Position numbers and translations under genes: made by a program
Source of the DNA: Lysobacter solisilvae
Lineage (GTDB): Bacteria; Pseudomonadota; Gammaproteobacteria; Xanthomonadales; Xanthomonadaceae
Reading direction: 5' to 3'
DNA length: 64,000 nt
NCBI RefSeq assembly: GCF_016613535.2
Contig: NZ_CP071518.1
Coordinates: 3,869,293 to 3,933,292 of the forward strand
In this document: positions 9,343-15,646 of the stretch, piece after piece
Layout of the letters: the number at the start of each line of letters is the position of its first letter
Position numbering within the stretch: position 1 is the first letter of the stretch
The notes under the pieces: generated by a model
Seen by the model: only the letters and a program-made list of their open reading frames with translations
What the model was told of the DNA's origin: nothing
Database searches by the model: none

Positions 9343-10140
9343 ATGACCCAGCTAGCCCACCAGATCGTCTGGATCACCGGCGCTTCCAGCGGCATCGGCG
9401 AGGCGCTCGCCGTCGCCGCCAGCCGGCGGGGCGCCCGTCTCGTGCTGTCCGCGCGGCGCGAGACGGAACTCGAACGCGTGCGCCAGGCCTGCGCGCGGCC
9501 GGACCAGGTCGCATTGCTGCCGGTGGACCTGGCCGCGCTCGAGGATGCCGATGCGCTGACCCGACGAGCCGCCGCCTGCTTCGGCCCCATCGACGTGCTG
9601 GTCAACAACGCCGGCATCTCCCAGCGCACGGCCCTGCTGGACACCGACATGGCGTCCTACCGCCGGCTGTTCGAGGTCGACCTGTTCGCGCCGATCGCGT
9701 TGACGCGCGCGCTGGCACCCGGCTGGGTGGAGCGCGGCGCCGGCCACGTGGTCGTGGTGAGTTCGGTGTTCGGCCACATGGCGATGGCGCGGCGCACCGG
9801 CTATGCGGCCGCCAAGCATGCGCTGCACGGCTTCTTCGACAGCGCACGGATCGAACTGGAACCGCGCGGCGTGCGGTTCACGCTGGCGTGCCCCGGCTTC
9901 GTGCGCACGAACATCTCGGTCAACGCGCTGGGCCCGGGCGGCCAGCCCTTCGGGCGCTCCGACCACGACATCGACGGCGGCATGCCGCCTGCGGTGTGCG
10001 CGGAAAAGATCTGGCGCGCCGTGGAGGCCGATCGCCTGGAAGTGATGATCGCGGGGATCGAACGCGTGCCCGTGTGGATCAAGCGCTACCTGCCGCTGCG
10101 CTGGTATACGGCGTTTGCGCGGCGCTTGAAGGTCAACTAG
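9343..10140 (+). CDS. Short-chain dehydrogenase/reductase
   Basis: A 265-residue classical SDR. TGASSGIG near residue 13 binds NAD(P), followed by NNAG near 92, VVSSVFG with the catalytic serine near 143, and YAAAK with the catalytic Tyr/Lys near 155. Arginine residues after the first strand (SARRETELER) favour NADPH. The C-terminal part resembles DHRS7-like bacterial oxidoreductases. The substrate is unknown. It forms the left boundary of the integron cassette array. Confidence 0.9.
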   Translation: MTQLAHQIVWITGASSGIGEALAVAASRRGARLVLSARRETELERVRQACARPDQVALLPVDLAALEDADALTRRAAACFGPIDVLVNNAGISQRTALLDTDMASYRRLFEVDLFAPIALTRALAPGWVERGAGHVVVVSSVFGHMAMARRTGYAAAKHALHGFFDSARIELEPRGVRFTLACPGFVRTNISVNALGPGGQPFGRSDHDIDGGMPPAVCAEKIWRAVEADRLEVMIAGIERVPVWIKRYLPLRWYTAFARRLKVN

Positions 10141-10211
10141 GCCCTCCCTCTTCCACGGTCGGCAGGGCGAAGAGTCCTGGAGGCTCATGCGGGAACTGTC
10201 GGGTTCGTGGG

Positions 10212-10284
10212 GCCTGACGCCTGAATTAAGCTGGCAGACCAATCGCGTAACGATTGGTCTGTCGGCTTGAATGAATTATCAGGC
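10212..10284 (-). other. attC recombination site 1 (last in the array)
   Basis: The minus strand reads GCCTGAT...CATTCAAGCC, a long central inverted repeat (AGACCAATCG/CGATTGGTCT), then GGCAGCTTAATTCAGGC and GTCAGGC. Both outer boxes deviate by one or two bases from RYYYAAC/GTTRRRY. It terminates the 110-residue cassette ORF and the array as a whole. Confidence 0.78.
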
Positions 10285-10346
10285 CCGCTCACGCGCCGCC
10301 TTCCTGGTACTTGATTGTTCCGGTTAGGCCCCATCACCGGCGACAC

Positions 10347-10679
10347 CTAAGCATTCCCGATTATGAACTGTGCATGCTCTAGCGAGGAGCCGGCGAGGCC
10401 AGGAAGAAGCTTCTCAACTTGACCGACGGGTAGGCGAAGCAAGGGCCAGTTGCACTTGGCATTTGCGATGGCATTGAGAATGCTCTTACCCACCACCGCA
10501 TCCGTTTCACTCGTTAGAGCGTCTCCAAGTGCGTCAAGGACAACTTGAAGCTCACTCGCAGTGATGGATGCGCCCGCTTGCACGAGATCGCCGAGCTCCT
10601 CAGCGGCGAGGTCGCGGCGACGCTCATCACCGTGCGTGAGGTCATCAATAGCTGCTTGGATGCGCGGGATAGTGTCCAC
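10347..10679 (-). CDS. Cassette-encoded hypothetical protein, helical, 110 aa
   Basis: I do not recognise this protein. It is mostly predicted helical, with leucine- and alanine-rich repeating blocks (around residues 20-85) that resemble HEAT-like or immunity-protein folds; this is a guess from composition. The GTG start at 10679 lies only 3 bases beyond attC 2, as often seen in compact cassettes; no good ribosome binding site is seen. It ends 62 bases before attC 1. Confidence 0.65.
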   Translation of the reverse strand: MDTIPRIQAAIDDLTHGDERRRDLAAEELGDLVQAGASITASELQVVLDALGDALTSETDAVVGKSILNAIANAKCNWPLLRLPVGQVEKLLPGLAGSSLEHAQFIIGNA

Positions 10680-10682
10680 AGA

Positions 10683-10738
10683 GCCTAACGCCTGAGTTAA
10701 GCCGCGCCGAAGCCGTCGGCTTCAATGACTAATTAGGC
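10683..10738 (-). other. attC recombination site 2
   Basis: A short 56-base attC. The minus strand begins GCCTAAT, contains CATTGAAGCC and GCGGCTTAACTCAGGC as inner boxes around a GC-rich hairpin, and ends with a perfect GTTAGGC. The stop codon of the next cassette ORF (10733-10735) lies inside it. Confidence 0.85.
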
Positions 10739-11002
10739 ACTGACCGCAGGGAAGGACAACCCAACCTTGCAGTCGGTGCAATAGAAGCCCTCGTCGGCGG
10801 AATTGTGCGGGGTGCGAGGCGAGGAGTAGTACTGGACAGGTGCCAACGTGTCGCAGGCGGCACGAAGGGCTAGCGGCATTCGCTGAGAGAAGTGGACGAC
10901 TTGGCGTGCTTCGGACCAGCCGCTCGAAGTTTCACTTACAGGACAGCCGAGCGCGGTAGCCTGACTGTAGAGCACCGCCAAGTGGCTACACGTTTCAGTC
11001 AT
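10733..11002 (-). CDS. Cassette-encoded hypothetical protein, 89 aa
   Basis: An 89-residue ORF from ATG at 11002 to a TAA that overlaps attC 2. No family is recognised. It has one CxxC pair near the C terminus (FYCTDCKVG) and two more cysteines earlier (CSHLA and ALGCPV), which could bind metal. No signal peptide or membrane segment is evident. Position, orientation and stop codon within attC are those of a genuine cassette gene. Confidence 0.6.
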   Translation of the reverse strand: MTETCSHLAVLYSQATALGCPVSETSSGWSEARQVVHFSQRMPLALRAACDTLAPVQYYSSPRTPHNSADEGFYCTDCKVGLSFPAVSA

Positions 11003-11014
11003 GCCCGTTCCAGT

Positions 11015-11074
11015 GCCTTACGCTTGAATCAAGCCGAGTGGCGAAGCGGCATCGGCTTGAATGGATTGTTAGGC
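11015..11074 (-). other. attC recombination site 3
   Basis: A 60-base site. On the minus strand it runs GCCTAAC, AATCCATTCAAGCC, a GCCGCTTCGC centre, GGCTTGATTCAAGC, and ends GTAAGGC (one mismatch to GTTRRRY). Its inner boxes nearly equal those of the aadA attC. Confidence 0.87.
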
Positions 11075-11272
11075 ATTGTCGGCTTCCAGCTGATTCAAGG
11101 CGAATGTTGCATTCTCATATGCCTCAACGGCAGCTTCGGCGAGCTTCTTCCGGCGATCGCCAGATGCGCGACCACCATCTGTGTATTTGGCATCAAGTTC
11201 CTCCATTCGTTCCGAAACTTCGCGGTCCAGGAATTGGGTGAACACAATTTTGTAGACTTCATTTCGATCCAC
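11069..11272 (-). CDS. Cassette-encoded small hypothetical protein, 67 aa
   Basis: A 67-residue, highly charged and probably all-helical protein. It has Glu/Arg/Lys-rich segments and no cysteine or membrane span. The ATG at 11272 lies 18 bases after attC 4, with GGAG-like purines upstream, and the TAA overlaps attC 3. No known domain is recognised. Confidence 0.6.
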   Translation of the reverse strand: MDRNEVYKIVFTQFLDREVSERMEELDAKYTDGGRASGDRRKKLAEAAVEAYENATFALNQLEADNA

Positions 11273-11290
11273 GATCGTCTCCTGAAGAAA

Positions 11291-11351
11291 GCCTAACGCC
11301 AGAATTAAGCCGAGTCGCGAAGCGGCTTCGGCTTGAATGAATTGTCAGGGC
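11291..11351 (-). other. attC recombination site 4
   Basis: The minus strand reads GCCCTGAC, AATTCATTCAAGCC, a hairpin centre with AGCCGCTTCGCG, GGCTTAATTCTGGC, then a perfect GTTAGGC. The first outer box is degenerate at its edge, so the exact 5' limit (11350 or 11351) is uncertain. Confidence 0.83.
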
Positions 11352-11801
11352 TCATGCCCACCGACGCACAGCCCGCTTGTACGCAGCGTACTCCGCCGGG
11401 AAGCGGGCGGACAGTTGACGCTCCTCAGGCAGAATCTGGAAGCGCGTGACGTAGCCGATGAAGATTGCGACTGCGCCCAGGCCAAGGAGCTTGCCTTGGC
11501 AGATGACCCAGCCCAATAACGCCAATGCGTAGCCCAAGTACATGGGATTGCGCGAGTACCGATACAGCCCCGACGTGATCAGGACAGAGGATCGCTCCGG
11601 GTGGAGAGGGTTGACCGTAGTGCCAGCGCGTCGGAACAGACTCTTGGGCCACGCGTTGATTGAAAGGCCGAGCAAGAGTGCCGGCACCCCAATCGCGGTG
11701 TGCACAGGTGAGTAGATCGATCCGGGCAGTGCCCAGACGATCGTCGCCAACGTGAGAAACAAGAATGGTGGCGGAACCCTTGTTTCGAGAGCCGAGAACA
11801 T
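11352..11801 (-). CDS. Cassette-encoded isoprenylcysteine carboxyl methyltransferase-like membrane protein
   Basis: A 149-residue integral membrane protein with about four hydrophobic segments. The C-terminal half has the family's SAM-binding landmarks: GLYRYSRNPMYLGY near residue 78, LPEER near 128, then F..EY..YK..VRRW at the end. The ICMT/PEMT-like family includes lipid and isoprenyl methyltransferases; the substrate cannot be inferred. It is the only cassette gene here with a recognisable enzymatic fold. The TGA lies exactly at the attC 4 edge. Confidence 0.82.
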   Translation of the reverse strand: MFSALETRVPPPFLFLTLATIVWALPGSIYSPVHTAIGVPALLLGLSINAWPKSLFRRAGTTVNPLHPERSSVLITSGLYRYSRNPMYLGYALALLGWVICQGKLLGLGAVAIFIGYVTRFQILPEERQLSARFPAEYAAYKRAVRRWA

Positions 11802-11811
11802 CCGTCTATGA

Positions 11812-11884
11812 GCCCTAAAGCATGAATTAGGCCGCGGACCAATCGCGCGGCGATTGAGCTGTCGGCTTGAATGAAATGTTAGGC
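11812..11884 (-). other. attC recombination site 5
   Basis: The minus strand begins GCCTAAC, then ATTTCATTCAAGCC, a large centre containing CAATCGCC and GGTCCGCGG, GGCCTAATTCATGC, and a degenerate final box TTTAGGGC. The central arm shares the ACCAATCG block with attC 1. The 3' box is off consensus, so the exact boundary is uncertain by one or two bases. Confidence 0.8.
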
Positions 11885-12393
11885 CTCAGCTGTGCATCTT
11901 GCGGGGGCGGACAAGAACTGTCTGTTGCCACACACACCTCTATGGGCTCTCCGCGCACGCCCGACGCGGAAACAGGTATCACCTCAAAGCGCCACCTCAC
12001 GTGACCATCTTCATCTGGCGTGAGACTAACCCAGCCCCAGGTGAGCGTAAGGGTGCGGCGCCTGATGACGTGTGGTGCCAATGCATGGGAAGGAAAGAGG
12101 CCAGGGTCTCTGACACCTGCAACTGGCCGAACAAAGAAGCCTTGCTTCTTAAGGTGGAGAAATTGCTTCCCAGTGAGTGTGACAACAATAAATCCCACGC
12201 CTGAGCAGCTATCTCCCTCCCCGTCTCCTATGTTGGGGACCAGGTCAACCGACTTCAGCTGAGCTGGAACAGGAGGTTCTTCCGCGGAGTTGGCAGCGTC
12301 GGGCGTGAACGGCTTTGACAAGCTCAGACTGCACGCCAATACATGAGCGGGGGAAGTAGCGAGCAGGAAGAAGAGCGCGAAGAATGCTTTCAT
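11827..12393 (-). CDS. Cassette-encoded exported protein, possible lipoprotein
   Basis: The start at 12393 gives MKAFFALFFLLATSPAHVLAC, a signal peptide that could end at Ala-Cys (weak lipobox VLAC). The mature part has no recognised domain; it contains a Trp-rich strand region (TLTWGWVSLTPDEDGHVRWRFEV) and several cysteines. The last 20 or so residues (RPNISFKPTA...) are simply translated attC 5 sequence, so the frame runs into the recombination site. The in-frame upstream extension to 12477 is likewise translated attC 6 and is rejected. Confidence 0.7.
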   Translation of the reverse strand: MKAFFALFFLLATSPAHVLACSLSLSKPFTPDAANSAEEPPVPAQLKSVDLVPNIGDGEGDSCSGVGFIVVTLTGKQFLHLKKQGFFVRPVAGVRDPGLFPSHALAPHVIRRRTLTLTWGWVSLTPDEDGHVRWRFEVIPVSASGVRGEPIEVCVATDSSCPPPQDAQLRPNISFKPTAQSPRDWSAA

Positions 12394-12396
12394 GAG

Positions 12397-12457
12397 GCCT
12401 GACGCCTGAACTAAGCCGCGCCGCGAAGTGGCGTTCGGCTTGAATGAATTGTTGGAC
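12397..12457 (-). other. attC recombination site 6 (first in the array)
   Basis: The minus strand begins GTCCAAC, a perfect RYYYAAC, then AATTCATTCAAGCC, a centre with CACTTCGCGG, GGCTTAGTTCAGGC, and GTCAGGC. It separates the possible lipoprotein cassette from the 62-residue ORF at the high-coordinate end of the array. Confidence 0.85.
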
Positions 12458-12461
12458 GTGC

Positions 12462-12650
12462 CTACGCAGACCAGCAATACAGGGGGCTGCCGAACACGCC
12501 GTGTGCGCCAAGGTTGCTTGGACTCTCACCCCAAAAGCAACAGAAGCGGTCCTGTTCTGGCTGGTACACAAGCCAGTAGCCAGCTTGATGAGCGATGCCT
12601 TGGCCAGAAATGACATTGCCTGGGGCCATGTCCGGGAAGCCAGGTGACAT
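12462..12650 (-). CDS. Cassette-encoded hypothetical protein, 62 aa
   Basis: Start at 12650 (MSPGFPDMAPG), with an alternative ATG at 12629; the stop lies 4 bases before attC 6. It is rich in aromatics and Gly (AGYWLVYQPEQDRFCCFWG). No family is recognised. The frame stays open upstream to 13049, but that part crosses the tandem repeats and is not protein-like. No attC or attI box is found upstream of it, so its own cassette boundary at the high-coordinate side is missing or destroyed. Confidence 0.55.
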   Translation of the reverse strand: MSPGFPDMAPGNVISGQGIAHQAGYWLVYQPEQDRFCCFWGESPSNLGAHGVFGSPLYCWSA

Positions 12651-13323
12651 GACCGTGGCACTCGCCGCGGCAGTCCGACGGTGCGCCGTCGGCGGCCCGG
12701 CGACGCATGCCGGCGAGTGCTCGGGTTCGCCAAATCGGTGCCCGCGAGGACCTGCCGGTGTTCCCGGCCGGGCCGCGCCGGTGCTCGGCCGGCCCCGCGG
12801 TGCTAGGCAGCATGTCGACGCGTGCTCGGGTTCGCCAAATCGGTGCTCGCGAGCACCTGTCGGTGTTCTCGGCCGGGCCGCGCCGGTGCTCGGCCGGGCC
12901 CCCGCGGTGCTAGGCAGCATGTCGACGCGTGCTCGGGTTCGCCAAATCGGTGCTCGCGAGGACCTGCCGGTGTTCTCGGCCGGGCCGCGCCGGTGCTCGG
13001 CCGGGCCCTCGCGGTGCGAGGCAGCATGTCGGCGCGTGCGTCGCTGCACCGATTTGGTGCGTCAGCGGGTGCGGCGGGGCCGACGCAGAACGCTGCCCCG
13101 TGCTCGGCTGGACCGCGGTGGCGAGCTGGAGGACCGCAGCCGGTGCTCGCCCTGCCCTCCCCGCCAGTGGAAGCGCTCCAGCGTTCACCCCGGGCGGCAG
13201 GGTGGCGGGGCCAAGGAGCGCGGGCGACCGGACCAGGTCTCCCGCAGCGAGGGCGCGGCGTGGCGGCCCAGGTCTACCCGCCGGCGGTGCCGATCCGCGC
13301 AAGCGGGCGAAGGAGTACCCCCA
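12651..13323. other. Gene-free GC-rich interval with minisatellite
   Basis: No credible coding sequence is seen. It holds a perfect hairpin at about 12675-12692 (CCGACGG/CCGTCGG), three 105-107 bp tandem repeats, an inverted partial copy near 13047-13061 (GCACCGATTTGGTGC), and then unstructured GC-rich sequence up to the terminator of the glycine-zipper gene. Open frames here exist on both strands but shift between repeat copies. Confidence 0.7.
12718..13036. repeat. Three tandem repeats of 105-107 bp
   Basis: Copies are at 12718-12822, 12823-12929 and 12930-13036. Each begins TGCTCGGGTTCGCCAAATCG and ends at GCATGTCGRCGCG. They differ at a handful of bases plus a 2-base indel. Unit lengths of 105 and 107 bp break any shared reading frame, which argues against a coding repeat. 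The array sits exactly where an integrase/attI would be expected beside the cassette array. Confidence 0.9.
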
Positions 13324-13324
13324 T

Positions 13325-13350
13325 AAAAAAAGGGGCCCGAAGGCCCCTTT
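13325..13350 (-). terminator. Rho-independent terminator of the glycine-zipper gene
   Basis: Read on the minus strand: a 9-bp stem AAAGGGGCC/GGCCCCTTT with a TTCG tetraloop, followed by a run of seven T. It lies 25 bases after the stop codon at 13375. Confidence 0.92.
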
Positions 13351-13374
13351 CCAGTTCACGCGGCAGCGGTCGCG

Positions 13375-14160
13375 TCACTCCGCATGCACGTCCACGCGCA
13401 CGCGGATGCGGTCTCCGGGGTGGTAGCTGGTGCGCGCGGTGTACTGCTGGCCCGCGTACTCGTAGGTCACGTCGTAGGCATTCACCGAACGGTCGCCCGA
13501 CTGGCCGGTCTGGTAGCTGTCGTACGGACGGTCGGCCGGGACGGGATCGCAGACGGTGACGGTGCCGACGCGGGCCTGCTGCTGCGCGGCGCGCTGGCGC
13601 TGTTCGTAGACGCTGCGGCCGGCCATGCCGCCCACCATCGAGCCGATCGCCGAGGTCGCGTAGCGCGCGCTGCCGCCGCCCACCTGGCTGCCGATCGCCG
13701 CGCCCAGGATGCCGCCGATGACGGTGGCGACGGTCGCGCCGGTCTGGGTGCCGTAGCGGCGGTTGCCGTACTGATCGTAGGCGCCGTCGTTGTAGCCGTT
13801 GTTGTTGTAACCGTTGTTGCTGTAGCCGTTGTTGCTGTAGCCGCCGTTGTTGTAACCGTTGTTGCTGTAGCCGTTGTTGCTGTAGCCGCCGTTGTTGTAA
13901 CCGTTGTTGTTGTAGCGGTCGCCGGCCACTTGCTGCTGGCGCTCGTAGCAACGCTGACCCGAGGTCGGGTAGCTGCCGCCGTTGTATCCGGAATCGAAAA
14001 CCGGATCGACCCGCAGCACGCGCGCATAGTCGTAACGCGTGCCGGTGGACTGTCCGTACGACTGTCCATTGGAGGACGAGCCGTTGTAGGTCTGCGCCTG
14101 GGCCAGGCCGGTCGTGGCGGCCAGGCACAGGGCCAGGGAGGTAACGAGCACGCGCTTCAT
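13375..14160 (-). CDS. Glycine-zipper 2TM-domain outer-membrane protein
   Basis: A 261-residue exported protein. The start at 14160 gives signal peptide MKRVLVTSLALCLAATTGLAQA. Residues about 80-130 are a tandem Asn/Gly/Tyr repeat (NNGY, SNNGY, NNGGY units). A glycine-zipper segment (ATVIGGILGAAIGSQVGGG ... IGSMVGGMAG) follows near 140-175, as in SlyB/Rick17kDa-type envelope proteins. A C-terminal beta-rich region (YDVTYEYAGQQYTARTSY) completes it. The Asn/Tyr repeat arises from repeated codons and probably varies between strains (inference). Confidence 0.87.
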   Translation of the reverse strand: MKRVLVTSLALCLAATTGLAQAQTYNGSSSNGQSYGQSTGTRYDYARVLRVDPVFDSGYNGGSYPTSGQRCYERQQQVAGDRYNNNGYNNGGYSNNGYSNNGYNNGGYSNNGYSNNGYNNNGYNDGAYDQYGNRRYGTQTGATVATVIGGILGAAIGSQVGGGSARYATSAIGSMVGGMAGRSVYEQRQRAAQQQARVGTVTVCDPVPADRPYDSYQTGQSGDRSVNAYDVTYEYAGQQYTARTSYHPGDRIRVRVDVHAE

Positions 14161-14253
14161 GGTCGACTCCAGCACGCCGGGAATTGGCGTGGGCGGATCG
14201 TCGGTCCGCCGCGTCCAACCCGGGCTGAATCTGGCCGCCGCTTGATGTTCCGT

Positions 14254-14937
14254 TCACACCCCCGACAGCCACCGTGCCACGCGGTCGGCCAGGCCGTTGG
14301 CGCCCATACCGAGCAGCGGACCGGCGTGGCTGGGCGAATCGGCTTCGAGGAGGGTGGCCGGCAGCGCCTGCGCCAGGGCCCGCGTCAGGGCGGGCGGTAC
14401 ATCTTCGTCAGCCGCCGACACCACGCACAGCACCGGCACGGACGGCGGCGGCAGCGCCAGGCCTTCGTGGGCCGCGCGCAGCACGGCGCCCGACTCATCG
14501 CGCCAGTGGCGCATCGCGTACAGCGCGGTCGCCGGGTCCGCGTCGGGGATTGCGCGCCGCGTCGACGACAACCGCGCCTGGCATCCCCATGGCACCACCG
14601 CCGGCCACTCCCGCGACGGCAGCCGCGAGGCCCAGGGAGCCGGCGGCAGTGGATTCACCAGCACCAGCGCGTCGGCGGCCTCGGCGCAGGCCCAGGCGAG
14701 CAGACCGCCCAGGCTGGCGCCGATGACGGCGCGCGGGCGCGGCAACGCGTCGAGCGCCGCCCGCGCCTGTTCGACGTAGTCCGCCAGGGTGGTGGCGGCC
14801 AGACCCGCCGCGGCGGGCTGCAGGTCCGGCGCGGCGACCGTGATCCCGTGCGCGGCCAAGGCGCCGTGCCAGCGGTTCCATTCCCAACCTCCGCCGCCGG
14901 CACCGTGCAGCAGCAGCGCGTGCCGGCAGGCGGGCAC
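14254..14937 (-). CDS. Alpha/beta-hydrolase
   Basis: A 227-residue hydrolase with the oxyanion motif LLHGAGGGG at residue 9, the nucleophile elbow IGASLGG near 72, an acidic residue in SAADEDVP near 175 and a histidine in SPSHAGPL near 203. The substrate is unknown. It starts 7 bases after the osmC stop codon, so the two are probably co-transcribed. Confidence 0.82.
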   Translation of the reverse strand: MPACRHALLLHGAGGGGWEWNRWHGALAAHGITVAAPDLQPAAAGLAATTLADYVEQARAALDALPRPRAVIGASLGGLLAWACAEAADALVLVNPLPPAPWASRLPSREWPAVVPWGCQARLSSTRRAIPDADPATALYAMRHWRDESGAVLRAAHEGLALPPPSVPVLCVVSAADEDVPPALTRALAQALPATLLEADSPSHAGPLLGMGANGLADRVARWLSGV

Positions 14938-14944
14938 GCCCGGC

Positions 14945-15382
14945 TCAGGCCTGCAGCGTGGCCGAGAGCGTCACCGGCACCGACAGCGCGCGCGAAATCA
15001 CGCAACCGGCCTTGGCCGCCTCGGCGATCTGCTGGAACTGCTCGGCGCTGATCCCCGGCACGCTGGCCTCCACGATCAGGTGCACGCCGGTGACGGTGGG
15101 GCCCGGGTCCATGCCCGGCTCCATCATGGCCTCGGCCCGCGTGCTGATGCGGTCGGGGGTGAAGCCGCTCTTACCCAGTACGGCCGACAGCGCCATGCTG
15201 AAGCAGCCCGCGTGCGCGGCGGCCAGCAGTTCTTCGGGATTGGTGCCCTTCTCGTCGCCGAAACGGGTCTTGAACGAGTAGTTCTGGTCGGCGAACAGGC
15301 CGCTCTGCGGCGTGCTCATCGTGCCCTTGCCGGCCTGCAGGTCGCCGTTCCAGACGGCCGTGGCGTAGCGCTTGAAACCCAT
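14945..15382 (-). CDS. osmC: OsmC-family peroxidase
   Basis: A 145-residue OsmC/Ohr-fold thiol peroxidase that reduces organic hydroperoxides. Both redox cysteines are seen: AAHAGCFSMALS near residue 60 and AAKAGCVISRAL near 125. The NPEELLAAAHA block is typical of the OsmC branch rather than Ohr. The ATG at 15382 is preceded by AAGGAG at good spacing. It is divergent from the EF-G-like gene. Confidence 0.9.
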   Translation of the reverse strand: MGFKRYATAVWNGDLQAGKGTMSTPQSGLFADQNYSFKTRFGDEKGTNPEELLAAAHAGCFSMALSAVLGKSGFTPDRISTRAEAMMEPGMDPGPTVTGVHLIVEASVPGISAEQFQQIAEAAKAGCVISRALSVPVTLSATLQA

Positions 15383-15646
15383 GGTGGTGCTCCTTCGGGG
15401 GAAAGAGCCGGTAGCGTACCCGGCGCCGCCCGGCGCGCGGAGCCCCCTGCCGCCTCCCCCGCCGTGCGGTCGTCCCGCTGCGCCGTCCCTTGACCCGTCC
15501 GTCCGGCTGCGGGATGGTTGACCTACCGGCCCCGCGCCGGCCCCGCCATGACCGCCCGCCGAGCGCCTGCTCGGACGGCAGCGCTTCCTTCGCGGACAGC
15601 CATGACGGCCCTTCTCACCCGACAGAACAACGGGAGAAACGGCCTC

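Larger units (their letters stand above)
10212..12650 (-). mobile_element. Integrase-less chromosomal integron array (attC cluster, CALIN)
   Basis: Six attC-like sites (10212, 10683, 11015, 11291, 11812 and 12397) separate six short ORFs, all on the minus strand, one per inter-site interval. Spacing is 280-590 bases. Base composition is visibly less GC-rich than both flanks. Read on the minus strand, each site runs R'' (GCCTAAY-like), TTCATTCAAGCC, a variable centre, GGCTTAA, and R' (GTTAGGC), closely matching the class 1 aadA attC layout. No integrase gene or attI is present in the window, and the high-coordinate end runs into tandem repeats, so the array looks like a cluster of attC sites lacking an integrase. 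Confidence 0.88.

Noticed and set aside
10323-10329. Lone GTTAGGC box as outer limit of a larger attC 1
   Set aside because: The inner boxes CATTCAAGCC/GGCAGCTTAA pair properly with the boxes at 10212 and 10284; the extra box has no partner.
12595-13559. Plus-strand open frames across the 107-bp repeats
   Set aside because: Repeat lengths of 105 and 107 change frame between copies, and the products are Arg/Ala-rich without any motif.
13384-15051. Long plus-strand open frame of 555 codons
   Set aside because: It lies antisense to the glycine-zipper protein and the alpha/beta hydrolase, is compositionally His/Arg/Val-rich nonsense and matches no family. High GC keeps many antisense frames open.
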